From: an uncultured Alphaproteobacteria bacterium
GTDB taxonomy: Bacteria > Pseudomonadota > Alphaproteobacteria > HIMB59
Direction of reading: 5' to 3'
Assembly (NCBI GenBank): GCA_902542505.1
Contig: CACBUI010000005.1
Span: forward strand, 1 to 34,571
DNA: 34,571 nucleotides
The stretch's first letter is position 1; each line of letters starts with the position of its first letter. The notes under the pieces are model-generated. The model had not been told where the DNA came from. It was given only the letters and a program-made list of their open reading frames with translations, and did not search any database. The position numbers and the translations under genes are program-made. Below, one piece after another: positions 7,950 to 16,941 of this stretch.

Positions 7950-9436
7950 AATTTATTAAAGTTGATATTTATGAATGATTTTGTTGTCATATCGAGTATG
8001 GTTTTATTTATTGAGTCACTATCTTCTATTGGCATTGTATCAAGGGAACTAAATTTGAATTCTATTTGGCAATCTGAAAAATAGTCTGGTTTCACTTTGT
8101 CACTAAAAAACAACATTAAATCTAGTGGATAATTTTCTTCCAATATAAATTCGGATTTTTTTATATCACAATTTAAATCATTTTTTAAAGTATCATAGAT
8201 AACGGGACTCAATGTTTTATTCTTATATTGTGAATAAAAAAAGACTGAAGTAAAAAATACAACTAAAATCAAAGAAAATGAGATAGTTTTATATACTGTA
8301 GTTAAGGATTTTTTTTGGAGAGAAAAAACTGGATTAATTAATGATACTAAAATTATCATTAAATAAAAAATATAATTTATCTGAGGTATCTCTGAAGTGC
8401 CGTGATAAAGGGAGGTATCAAAATAAATTATGCCTGCTGGTATAAAAAAAAGGGTAACTAAAACTATTTTCGACCATTTTAATTCAACAAATTCTAGTGT
8501 TCTAAAAATATAAATAGACATTATTGGTAATAAAAAGACTAAAATCGATATATTTAATTTATTAGAAAAAATAAACAAAAACCAACAAAGAATTATTGAA
8601 AAAAGGAATATAATCAATTCCTTATTCCAGTTAATTCTTTTTATGCCATTATAAAAAATAGAAATAATTAGCAAACTTAATAAAGGTAGTAAAAAAATAA
8701 CACTCTTTGAAAGTTTCTTTAATAAAATATTTGGATCGAAATTAAGTATGGAATAGTAATCCGTTTTATTAATACCCTGAATAATCAGAATAACTAAAAA
8801 AGATATATAAATAAAACTTAGATAAGAAATTAAGTTAAGACGTTTTTTTTTCTCTAGCTTTAAATTAAATAATTTTATGAATATCAAAAATGTTATTAAT
8901 ATAACAAAATAGAAATTATTGAGAATTAATGCAATTAAACTAAATAATATAAAAAAAAATACATTATAAAAATTATCATCATCGAAAATTTTTAATAAAT
9001 AATAGAATATTAATAAAGTCACCAAGCCTGAAATAAGGGAGCCATCAATGGTTATCATTGAAATTAAAATTGTGCCACTTAACATCACTGCTGTAAGAGG
9101 CATTAAATAATTGAGGTCATAAAATTTTAATTTAATAATTTTATATGAGACAAAAATTAATAATCCTAAGTATATAAAATTCGGTAGTCTAAATAGAAAG
9201 TAATTGTTAAAACCAAAAAAATTCGTAAGCTTTGATGCGATATTTAAAAATATCAAATGTGGATTGAAAAACTCTGAAAAATTTGAAACTAATTCATTAT
9301 CTTTAATCGTGATAAGAATTTTTATGTCTTCAATAGAAATATATGGTGCGCCTAAAGTTATTGCACCGAGTAATCCAATCCAAATAATTGTGAAAAAAAC
9401 AGTCGGAATATTATCTAGGAATCTAAAGATGCTCAT
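7946..9436 (-). CDS. GT-C / PMT_2 (family 39)-like membrane glycosyltransferase
   Basis: Multi-TM protein; N-terminal layout (ISIEDIKI... HLIFLNIASKLTNFFGFNNYFLFRLPNFIYLGLLIF) resembles PMT_2/ArnT-like transferases. 4-bp overlap with the double-PAP2 gene. Confidence 0.65.
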   Translation of the reverse strand: MSIFRFLDNIPTVFFTIIWIGLLGAITLGAPYISIEDIKILITIKDNELVSNFSEFFNPHLIFLNIASKLTNFFGFNNYFLFRLPNFIYLGLLIFVSYKIIKLKFYDLNYLMPLTAVMLSGTILISMITIDGSLISGLVTLLIFYYLLKIFDDDNFYNVFFFILFSLIALILNNFYFVILITFLIFIKLFNLKLEKKKRLNLISYLSFIYISFLVILIIQGINKTDYYSILNFDPNILLKKLSKSVIFLLPLLSLLIISIFYNGIKRINWNKELIIFLFSIILCWFLFIFSNKLNISILVFLLPIMSIYIFRTLEFVELKWSKIVLVTLFFIPAGIIYFDTSLYHGTSEIPQINYIFYLMIILVSLINPVFSLQKKSLTTVYKTISFSLILVVFFTSVFFYSQYKNKTLSPVIYDTLKNDLNCDIKKSEFILEENYPLDLMLFFSDKVKPDYFSDCQIEFKFSSLDTMPIEDSDSINKTILDMTTKSFININFNKL

Positions 9437-9507
9437 TTTCTGATTTAACTAAGTTTAGTAGCATATAGATCTAATTTATTCTATATATTGTGGTTATTTC
9501 TATTTTC

Positions 9508-9536
9508 TTGATGTTATTTTTACCCGTAATTATAAT
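9508..9536 (+). promoter_or_regulatory. sigma70-type promoter TTGATG-N17-TATAAT
   Basis: TTGATG at 9508-9513, exactly 17 nt spacer, TATAAT at 9531-9536. The transcript would start at about 9542-9544. Confidence 0.6.
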
Positions 9537-9542
9537 CAAAAA

Positions 9543-9646
9543 TAAGAGATTAATCTCTTTTTACAGCCTTATAGAAGCGGCTTTTTTCTTAGTGGGCCAC
9601 TTCTTTCTTAAAGGGTTAGGACAAATTGTTCTAACCCTTTTTTGAT
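9543..9646 (+). ncRNA. candidate structured small RNA or leader RNA
   Basis: Bounded by the 9508-9536 promoter and the 9610-9643 terminator. Contains inverted repeats AAGAGATTAATCTCTT and AGCC-N10-GGCT-T6. Confidence 0.4.
9610..9643 (+). terminator. strong rho-independent terminator
   Basis: AAAGGGTTAG (9610-9619) and CTAACCCTTT (9631-9640) form a perfect 10-bp stem, extendable by ACA/TGT, followed by a T-run. Confidence 0.85.
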
Positions 9647-9669
9647 TTCTATATTATCCTTTTTTAAAG

Positions 9670-9795
9670 ATGTTGAAGTTAATTTTCATGATACTCTTCT
9701 TTTTTATTGGATATTTTCTTGCTGATACAGAATTAGTGGATATTCCATTTAGAAATATTCCAATTTTAGAAAGTTTATATGAGGTTGTAGATTAA
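9670..9795 (+). CDS. putative 41-aa single-TM small protein
   Basis: My reading: MLKLIFMILFFFIGYFLADTELVDIPFRNIPILESLYEVVD*; its TAA (9793-9795) is directly followed by the aminotransferase ATG at 9796. Confidence 0.5.
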   Translation: MLKLIFMILFFFIGYFLADTELVDIPFRNIPILESLYEVVD

Positions 9796-11145
9796 ATGAT
9801 TAATACAGATAAAGTTTTACATGGTTTTACCGATCTTAAAAATTTAAATGTACTTGGTCCTATTGTTTTAAACCAAGCGAAAGGAATATATGTTTACGAT
9901 CAAGATGGAAAAAAATATTTAGATGCCAATTCAGGATTATGGAATTCTGTGGTTGGTTTCGATCATCCAAGAATGGTTGAAACAGCAAAAAAACAATATG
10001 AAAAATTTTCTGGTTACCACGCCTTTTTTGGAAGAATATCTGAACCAGCTGTAGAACTTGCAGATAAATTAATTGAAATATCTCCTTTCACGGATGGTAA
10101 AGTTTTTTTTACAAACTCAGGATCTGAAGCTAATGACACTACTGTAAAATTATTATGGTTTATTAATAAAAGAAAAGGGCATCCCAATCGAAGGAAAATA
10201 ATTACTCGAATAAATTCATATCATGGTGTAACGGCTGTTTCTGCTTCGATGACAGGAAAACCATACAATAGTGAATTTGGATTACCCTTAGATGGTTTTT
10301 TATATTCAGCTTGTCCTCATTATTGGAAATATGGCTTAGAAAAAGAGAGTGAGGAAATGTTTACCAAAAGAATGGGTGAAGATTTAGAAAATTTAATTTT
10401 AAGAGAGGGACCTGATACCATTGCAGGTTTTTTTGCAGAACCTGTTATGGGGGCAGGTGGTGTGATACCTCCTTCAAAAGGATATTTTGAGATAGTTCAA
10501 AAAATTTTAAAAAAATACAATATTCCATTTATTGCTGATGAGGTAATTTGTGGTTTTGGTAGAACTGGTAACTTATGGGGATCTCAAACATACAATATTG
10601 ATCCCGATATTATTATTGCCTCTAAATGTATAACATCAGGTTTTTTTCCACTTGGTGCGGTTATTTTGGGAGAAAAAATGACAAAAGAAATGATGGAGGC
10701 TTCTTATGAGGCAGAGGAATTTTTTCATGGCTTCACAGCCGGTGGACACCCTGTAGGTTGTGCCCTAGCGCTAGAAGCAATTGATATTATAATTAATGAG
10801 AAAATGATTGAAAATGTAAGACACCTTGAGCCAATTTTTATGGGTGGTTTAAAGAACTTTGAAGATTTAGAGTTTATAGGTGAGTCTCGCGGCATTGGAC
10901 TTATGGGTGCTTTAGAGATGGTTCAAGATAAAAAAAATAAACTACCCTTCGATGGTTCGATATCCATTGGCGAGCGTGTTGCTAATAAGTGTATTGAAAA
11001 TGGTTTGATATGTAGACCTCTTGGACCATCAATTGTGTTATGTCCCCCTTTTATTACATCGGAGGAGGAGATGGGTATAATATTTGATACTCTAGAGAAA
11101 ACTCTTAAAGAAGTATTTAGTGAAGTTAAATCTTTAGGACAATAG
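9796..11145 (+). CDS. class III aminotransferase (omega-amino acid:pyruvate type)
   Basis: PLP class III motifs: FFTNSGSEANDTTVKL, YHGVTAVSASMTG, GFFAEPVMGAGGVIPP, IADEVICGFGRTG, KCITSGFFPLGAV. Confidence 0.9.
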   Translation: MINTDKVLHGFTDLKNLNVLGPIVLNQAKGIYVYDQDGKKYLDANSGLWNSVVGFDHPRMVETAKKQYEKFSGYHAFFGRISEPAVELADKLIEISPFTDGKVFFTNSGSEANDTTVKLLWFINKRKGHPNRRKIITRINSYHGVTAVSASMTGKPYNSEFGLPLDGFLYSACPHYWKYGLEKESEEMFTKRMGEDLENLILREGPDTIAGFFAEPVMGAGGVIPPSKGYFEIVQKILKKYNIPFIADEVICGFGRTGNLWGSQTYNIDPDIIIASKCITSGFFPLGAVILGEKMTKEMMEASYEAEEFFHGFTAGGHPVGCALALEAIDIIINEKMIENVRHLEPIFMGGLKNFEDLEFIGESRGIGLMGALEMVQDKKNKLPFDGSISIGERVANKCIENGLICRPLGPSIVLCPPFITSEEEMGIIFDTLEKTLKEVFSEVKSLGQ

Positions 11146-12097
11146 ATCCCGAAGTCTTTCTATTTTCCATATCTGTATGAGCGTCAGCAACATTATCAAG
11201 ATCATATTTTGTAATTTTATCCAATTTAATTTTATCTTTAACAATCATCTCAAATAATTTATGGCTTGCAATTTCAAGCCACTCTCTATTAGCGTAAAAA
11301 TGGAATAGTGTAGGTCGAGTTAAATAAAAAGAACCAAATGCTAGATCTGTCATTTGAATGTCTTTATATGGTCCAGATGATTGACCAAAGCTAACTAACA
11401 TCCCATGTTTTTTTAAACATTTAAATGATTGAAACATTGTATCTTTACCAACACTGTCATAAACCACGTCAAGGCCTTTGTTATTTGTGATTTTTAATAC
11501 TTCATCTAAAAAATTTTTTTCAGTGTAGTTTATAACCTCGTCAAAGCCTCTTTGTTTTGCTATCTCACATTTATCTGAATTACCAGCTGTACCTATTAAT
11601 TTTGCACCAATGTCTTTTATCCATTGGCCTGCGATCAATCCTACGCCTCCAGCCGCAGCATGAAATAATACCTCATGATAACTTTGTAAGTTATAACTGT
11701 CACAAACAAGATACTTTACTGTTAGTCCTTTAAGAATTGATGCAGCTGCTTGATCGAAAGATATGCTATCTGGGATAGAAACTACGAGATCCTCTGATAT
11801 CATTCTATGTGTTGCGTATGCATTATTAGGTTGCGCATATGCTACGCGATCCCCTATTTTAAACTTTGTAACATTAGGGCCTATAGCTTCAACCTCGCCT
11901 GCACCTTCGGAGCCTAAAACAAGATCTTTGTCAACAGGCCAAGGATATAATCCTGCTCTAAAATAAATATCGATGAAATTTACTCCAATTGCTCTATTTT
12001 TAATCAAAATTTCATTCGATTTAAGTTCAGTGAGTTCAATACTTTTTCTTTGAAGAACGCTTGTATCACCGGGCTTATTTGCAATAATTGAATACAT
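11126..12097 (-). CDS. qor: NADPH:quinone oxidoreductase (zinc-independent MDR family)
   Basis: NFIDIYFRAGLYPWP, GSEGAGEVEAIG, LFHAAAGGVGLIAGQW, VVYDSVGKDT motifs. Confidence 0.9.
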   Translation of the reverse strand: MYSIIANKPGDTSVLQRKSIELTELKSNEILIKNRAIGVNFIDIYFRAGLYPWPVDKDLVLGSEGAGEVEAIGPNVTKFKIGDRVAYAQPNNAYATHRMISEDLVVSIPDSISFDQAAASILKGLTVKYLVCDSYNLQSYHEVLFHAAAGGVGLIAGQWIKDIGAKLIGTAGNSDKCEIAKQRGFDEVINYTEKNFLDEVLKITNNKGLDVVYDSVGKDTMFQSFKCLKKHGMLVSFGQSSGPYKDIQMTDLAFGSFYLTRPTLFHFYANREWLEIASHKLFEMIVKDKIKLDKITKYDLDNVADAHTDMENRKTSGSIVLKI

Positions 12098-12146
12098 TAA
12101 AGGAGCCTATCATCTAAAAAAATGATCCAAGAGTCAATTTGAAAGT

Positions 12147-12175
12147 CTTGAAATTCAAAATTGAAATCCCAAATT
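12147..12175 (+). promoter_or_regulatory. candidate sigma32 (heat-shock) promoter
   Basis: CTTGAAA (12147-12153), 14 nt, CCCAAATT (12168-12175), upstream of hsp20; resembles CTTGAA...CCCCATNT. Confidence 0.5.
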
Positions 12176-12263
12176 AATAGTAAGAGAAATTGCCATTTGG
12201 AATTTCTTTATTAACGCAGGTTTAAAAACTGCAATTTACAATTAACGCTTAAGGAGGTTAATT

Positions 12264-12713
12264 ATGACTACATTTGACTTATCTCCTCTATGGAGATCAT
12301 CAGTTGGTTTCGATGAGTTTGATAAACTTTTTGATACCGTCTTTTCTTCGAACAATAAAGGTGCTTCTTATCCACCTTATAATATCGTCAAACATGATAA
12401 AAATATTTACCAAATTACCATGGCTATCGCCGGTTTTGGTGAGGACCAAATAGATATATCCCAAGAGGGTAATCTTTTGACTGTTAAAGGTGAAATGGGT
12501 GATGATAAAACTATGAATAAATCAGAATATCTTTATCGAGGAATTGCCAACAGAAATTTTGAGAGAAAGTTTGAGTTAGCTGATACTGTAAAAGTTATAG
12601 AGGCTGATTTAAATAATGGTCTGTTAAGTATAAATCTTGAAAGAGAAATACCTGAACACCAAAAACCTAGAAAAATAAAAGTTAATACGAATTCTAAACT
12701 TTTATCAGCTTAA
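12264..12713 (+). CDS. small heat shock protein, Hsp20/IbpA family
   Basis: Alpha-crystallin domain: YNIVKHDKNIYQITMAIAGFGEDQIDISQEGNLLTVKGE; upstream AAGGAGG. Confidence 0.93.
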   Translation: MTTFDLSPLWRSSVGFDEFDKLFDTVFSSNNKGASYPPYNIVKHDKNIYQITMAIAGFGEDQIDISQEGNLLTVKGEMGDDKTMNKSEYLYRGIANRNFERKFELADTVKVIEADLNNGLLSINLEREIPEHQKPRKIKVNTNSKLLSA

Positions 12714-12721
12714 ATAAAAAA

Positions 12722-12752
12722 ATAGGGCTGCTTTTTTATAAGCAGCCCTAAT
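12722..12752. terminator. bidirectional terminator between convergent hsp20 and sodB
   Basis: GGGCTGC-TT-N-AA-GCAGCCC inverted repeat flanked by A-rich and T-rich sequence. Confidence 0.8.
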
Positions 12753-12754
12753 AT

Positions 12755-13348
12755 TTAATCTAATTGAGAAGCAACAAATTCCCAGTTGACTAAACTATCT
12801 AAAAAAGCTTTTAAATAATCAGGTCGTTTGTTTCTATAATCTATATAATAAGAGTGTTCCCATACATCACATCCCAGTATTGGCTTCATTCCATCAACTA
12901 GAGGATTAGAAGCATTAGGTGACTTTGTGACCACTAATTTACCATTATCGATGGCAAGCCAAGCCCATCCAGAACCAAATTGGGTTGTTCCTGCCTGAAT
13001 AAAAGCTTCTTTGAATTGATCAATCCCTCCTAGGTCTGATGTAATTCTACTCTCCAATTCGGACGGCATAGAGCCTCCCCCATTGGGTTTCATACATTGC
13101 CAAAATAAAATATGGTTCCAATGTTGACCTGCATTATTAAAAATTCCTGCCATCGATGAGTCTTTACTTGATTTTACAACTATTTCCTCAAGAGAAGAGT
13201 CTTTCATATCAGTGTCTTTAACAAGATTATTTAAATTTGTTACATATGTTTGATGATGTTTGCCATGATGGAAATCAAGAGTTTCTGATGACATATATGG
13301 AGCTAAAGCATCATTTGCATAGGGTAAGCTTGGTAATTCAAAAGTCAT
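12755..13348 (-). CDS. sodB: superoxide dismutase (Fe/Mn)
   Basis: LPYANDALAPYMSSETLDFHHGKHHQTYV, GSGWAWLA, DVWEHSYYIDYRNKRPDYL. Confidence 0.95.
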   Translation of the reverse strand: MTFELPSLPYANDALAPYMSSETLDFHHGKHHQTYVTNLNNLVKDTDMKDSSLEEIVVKSSKDSSMAGIFNNAGQHWNHILFWQCMKPNGGGSMPSELESRITSDLGGIDQFKEAFIQAGTTQFGSGWAWLAIDNGKLVVTKSPNASNPLVDGMKPILGCDVWEHSYYIDYRNKRPDYLKAFLDSLVNWEFVASQLD

Positions 13349-13437
13349 ATTTATTTCCTTTAATTAAAATTCTTAATGCGTATTTTTTATATTATTGTGG
13401 AAACAATGACAACCTTTGAAGAAATAGATACAAAAAT

Positions 13438-14238
13438 ATGAGGAATATAGTTAGTATTCAGTCTACTGTCTTAAATGATAAAGTAGGAAATCATGCCGCT
13501 CGATCAATCTTAAGTGACAAAGGTTATAACATTTATGAGATACCGACTGTAATTTTAACATCTCATAAAGCTGTAAAGGGCACACTTCAAATCAGTAACA
13601 ACAGTTTAAATCCATGGGTAATTTTTAATAAATTCAGGAAAACATATAAATTAAGCTTAAATGATTTAACAATTATTGGCTACACACCCAACTCAAAGAT
13701 TTCAAAATCGATTGGTAAAATTATTAATGTGCAAAATAGAATTGTTTTAGACCCTGTAATGGGAGATATAGGAATAGGTCTATATGTAGAAAAAGACGTT
13801 GCAAATTTTTTTAAAAAAGTAATAACAAAAGTTAAATATATATCAGCAAATTTTTTTGAGTGGTCATACTTAAATAATAAAGATGTAAAAAACTATAGTA
13901 TTAGCGAGATCATAACTGACCTCAAATCGTTTACGAGGAAGTTTAATAGTCAAGTATTAATACGAAGCATTCCAAAAAATAAAAAAATATTAAATATTAT
14001 TTGTAATAAAAGAGAAATTTTTGTCATAGAAACACCTTACATCAATTTCAAAGAAAGATTTCATGGAGCTGGCGACCAATCTACAGCTTTATATGCTCAC
14101 TATATCTATAAAAAAAATACAACAAGAGAAATACTAGAAAATGTTACGAATGATATTTATGATATTTTGCTAAAAAATAAAACACGTTCTAAAAAAAGAA
14201 AAAAAAGATTTAAAGCTAAGAGCTTAAATAATCTTTGA
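13438..14238 (+). CDS. pyridoxal/pyridoxine kinase-like protein
   Basis: PdxK/PdxY-like: SIQSTVLNDKVGNHAA, VLDPVMGD, FHGAGDQSTALYA. Confidence 0.8.
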   Translation: MRNIVSIQSTVLNDKVGNHAARSILSDKGYNIYEIPTVILTSHKAVKGTLQISNNSLNPWVIFNKFRKTYKLSLNDLTIIGYTPNSKISKSIGKIINVQNRIVLDPVMGDIGIGLYVEKDVANFFKKVITKVKYISANFFEWSYLNNKDVKNYSISEIITDLKSFTRKFNSQVLIRSIPKNKKILNIICNKREIFVIETPYINFKERFHGAGDQSTALYAHYIYKKNTTREILENVTNDIYDILLKNKTRSKKRKKRFKAKSLNNL

Positions 14239-15247
14239 TCAAAATTTCTGCTATTTGTACAGTGTTTAAAGCAGCTCCCTTTCTTAAATTGTCAGACACG
14301 CACCAGAAATTAAGACCATTTGGAATAGTGGGGTCTCTTCTAATTCTGCTAACGTAGACAGGGTCTAAACCTGCAGATTCAATCGGAGTTACGTACCCCT
14401 CATCAGCACGGTAATCAATCATTTTTAGACCAGGGGATTTCTTAAAAATTTCTCTTATTTGGTCCTCTTCATAAGGCTTTTCAAACTCGATGTTTACAGC
14501 TAGTGAATGAGATATAAATACTGGTACTCGAACACAAGTTGCGGTTAATTCTATGTTTTGATCAAGAATTTTTTTTGTTTCATTGTACATTTTCCACTCT
14601 TCTTTGGTTTGACCGTCCTCTAAGAAAACATCTATATGCGGGATAACATTAAAAGCAATTTGTTTAGTAAATTTTTCCTTCACTACTGCTTCATTTGCAT
14701 AGATTGATTTAGTTTGATTAAATAATTCATCTGCAGCTTCTTTACCTGCACCAGATACTGATTGATAAGTTGAAACAACAATTCTTTTAACTTTGAAATG
14801 GTCATGCAAAGGTTTAACCGCAACTAGCATTCCCATAGTTGAACAATTAGGATTAGAAATGATATTTTTTTTTCTAAAATCTTTTAGCGCCTCAGGATTA
14901 ACCTCAGCGACTACTAATGGGACATCTGGATCTGTTCGAAAATGGGAGGTATTGTCAATTACTATACACCCTTGCTTGGCTGCTTTAGGAGCAAACTCAC
15001 TTGAAACTTTCGCACCAGGTGAAAAAATAGCTATGTCAGTATCAGAAAAATCATATTCAGCTAAATCTGCTACTACAACAGACTTGTTTTCTCCGTAATC
15101 AATTGTACTTCCTTTAGAACGAGAAGAAGCTAAAGCGATTAAATCAGAATATTGAATTTCTTTTTCATCAATAATATCTAAAACCTCTCTACCGACATTT
15201 CCAGTTGCTCCGACAACAGCAATTTTAGGTTTTTTAGAAGAAGCCAA
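14216..15247 (-). CDS. asd: aspartate-semialdehyde dehydrogenase
   Basis: VVGATGNVGREVLDI, IISNPNCSTMGMLVAVKPLHD, TYQSVSGAGKEA. Confidence 0.95.
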   Translation of the reverse strand: MASSKKPKIAVVGATGNVGREVLDIIDEKEIQYSDLIALASSRSKGSTIDYGENKSVVVADLAEYDFSDTDIAIFSPGAKVSSEFAPKAAKQGCIVIDNTSHFRTDPDVPLVVAEVNPEALKDFRKKNIISNPNCSTMGMLVAVKPLHDHFKVKRIVVSTYQSVSGAGKEAADELFNQTKSIYANEAVVKEKFTKQIAFNVIPHIDVFLEDGQTKEEWKMYNETKKILDQNIELTATCVRVPVFISHSLAVNIEFEKPYEEDQIREIFKKSPGLKMIDYRADEGYVTPIESAGLDPVYVSRIRRDPTIPNGLNFWCVSDNLRKGAALNTVQIAEILIKDYLSS

Positions 15248-15248
15248 C

Positions 15249-16331
15249 TTAAATTCTCTCGATTATTAAATCGCCCATTTTAGAACAGGAGACAAGAGTT
15301 TGGTCTTCATTTGTGTAAATATCTCCAGTTCTATAACCCTCAGAAAGAATTTTTTGGACAGCACTTTCTACTTTGTTAGATAACTCTGGTTTATTGAGAT
15401 TATATTTTAACATCATAGACAAACTTAAAATGGTAGCAATTGGATTTGCTTTATCTTGACCTGCAATATCAGGGGCGCTTCCATGAACAGGCTCAAAAAG
15501 TCCATGTCTTTTACCATTTTTTTCTTCCCCCAATGATGCCGATGGTAACATTCCAAGCGAACCAGTCAGCATAGCAGCACAATCACTCAGCAAATCTCCA
15601 AAAAGATTATCTGTAACTATTACATCAAATTGTTTTGGGTTTCTAACAAGTTGCATAGCACAATTATCTGCTAACATATTTTCTAGTGTAATATCTGAAA
15701 AATCTTTATGAGTTTCTTTCACAATCTCTCTCCAGAGTACACCTGTTTCCATAACGTTAGCTTTCTCAACAGATGTTACTTTATTATTTCTTTTTCTGGC
15801 TAAATCAAAAGCAACTCTAGCAATCCTATCGATTTCGTAATCGTGATAAATTTGTGTGTCAATCGCTTTCTTACCATTTGGCGTGTTTTCTATTCCTCGA
15901 GGTTGACCAAAATATACACCACCAGTCAATTCTCTTACAATCATAATATCTAAATTGTTTACCACTTCATTTTTTAATGTTGAAGCAGAAACAAGAGCAT
16001 CAAAAACTAAAGCAGGTCTCAGATTTGCAAAAAGTTCTAATTCTTTCCTCAACCCTAAAAGTCCAGCTTCTGGTCTTTTTGATCTTTCTACGTCATCCCA
16101 CTTTGATCCACCAACTGCTCCCAATAATACAGCATCTGAATTTTTTGCTTTCTCTAAAACAGAGTTAGTCAAAGGTTCGCCATTAACATCATATGAAGCG
16201 CCTCCAACTAAATCTTTTTCATAACTTGCATTAAGACCTTGCTCATTTAATTTTTCAATTACTCTTATGGCTTGATCTGCAACTTCCACACCAATGCCAT
16301 CTCCTGGCAAAACTAAAATTTTAGAACTCAT
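15249..16331 (-). CDS. leuB: 3-isopropylmalate dehydrogenase
   Basis: LPGDGIGVEV, LLGAVGGSKWD, IMIVRELTGGVYFGQPRG, DNLFGDLLSDCAAMLTGSLGMLPSASLG. Confidence 0.96.
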   Translation of the reverse strand: MSSKILVLPGDGIGVEVADQAIRVIEKLNEQGLNASYEKDLVGGASYDVNGEPLTNSVLEKAKNSDAVLLGAVGGSKWDDVERSKRPEAGLLGLRKELELFANLRPALVFDALVSASTLKNEVVNNLDIMIVRELTGGVYFGQPRGIENTPNGKKAIDTQIYHDYEIDRIARVAFDLARKRNNKVTSVEKANVMETGVLWREIVKETHKDFSDITLENMLADNCAMQLVRNPKQFDVIVTDNLFGDLLSDCAAMLTGSLGMLPSASLGEEKNGKRHGLFEPVHGSAPDIAGQDKANPIATILSLSMMLKYNLNKPELSNKVESAVQKILSEGYRTGDIYTNEDQTLVSCSKMGDLIIERI

Positions 16332-16940
16332 TTAATTATTTTTAAATAACCAAGGTTTTTTATTTTTTTTATCCTCTTCGTAAGCATTAATTTTGTCTTT
16401 GTAACCAAGGGTAATGCCAATATCGTCTAATCCCTGCAAAAGTCTTTCTTTTCTGAATTCTTCAATTTCAAATTTGATTAAATGGTTTCCGGCTTTGATG
16501 ACTTGCTCCGGAAGGTCAATAGTGAACTCAATTTGGTTTTTAGCTGCTGTCATTAACTGATCAAGGTTTTCAGGGCTGACAACAATCGGTAAAATTCCAT
16601 TTTGAAAGCAATTATTATAGAAAATATCAGCAAAACTTGTTGAAATTACGCTTCTTATTCCAAAATCTTTAAGAGACCAAGGGGCGTGCTCTCTACTTGA
16701 ACCACAACCAAAATTGTCACCGGCAACCAAAATTTTTGACTGATCATAAGGAGATGTATTCAAAACAAAATCTTTGATGAGGTTTCCATCGTTATCATAT
16801 CTCATCTCATAAAACAAACTTACACCAAGACCAGTCCTTTTAATTGTTTTGAGAAATTGCTTTGGGATGATCATATCAGTATCGATATTAACAATTGGCA
16901 AAGGAGCTGCGATACCTTTTAAAGAATGAAACTTATCCAT
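16332..16940 (-). CDS. leuD: 3-isopropylmalate dehydratase small subunit
   Basis: [48 protein letters not shown]. Confidence 0.96.
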   Translation of the reverse strand: MDKFHSLKGIAAPLPIVNIDTDMIIPKQFLKTIKRTGLGVSLFYEMRYDNDGNLIKDFVLNTSPYDQSKILVAGDNFGCGSSREHAPWSLKDFGIRSVISTSFADIFYNNCFQNGILPIVVSPENLDQLMTAAKNQIEFTIDLPEQVIKAGNHLIKFEIEEFRKERLLQGLDDIGITLGYKDKINAYEEDKKNKKPWLFKNN

Positions 16941-16941
16941 T

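Noticed and set aside
13406-13441. 11-aa ORF MTTFEEIDTKI overlapping the pdxK-like start (ATGA)
   Set aside because: Too short to distinguish from chance without conservation data.
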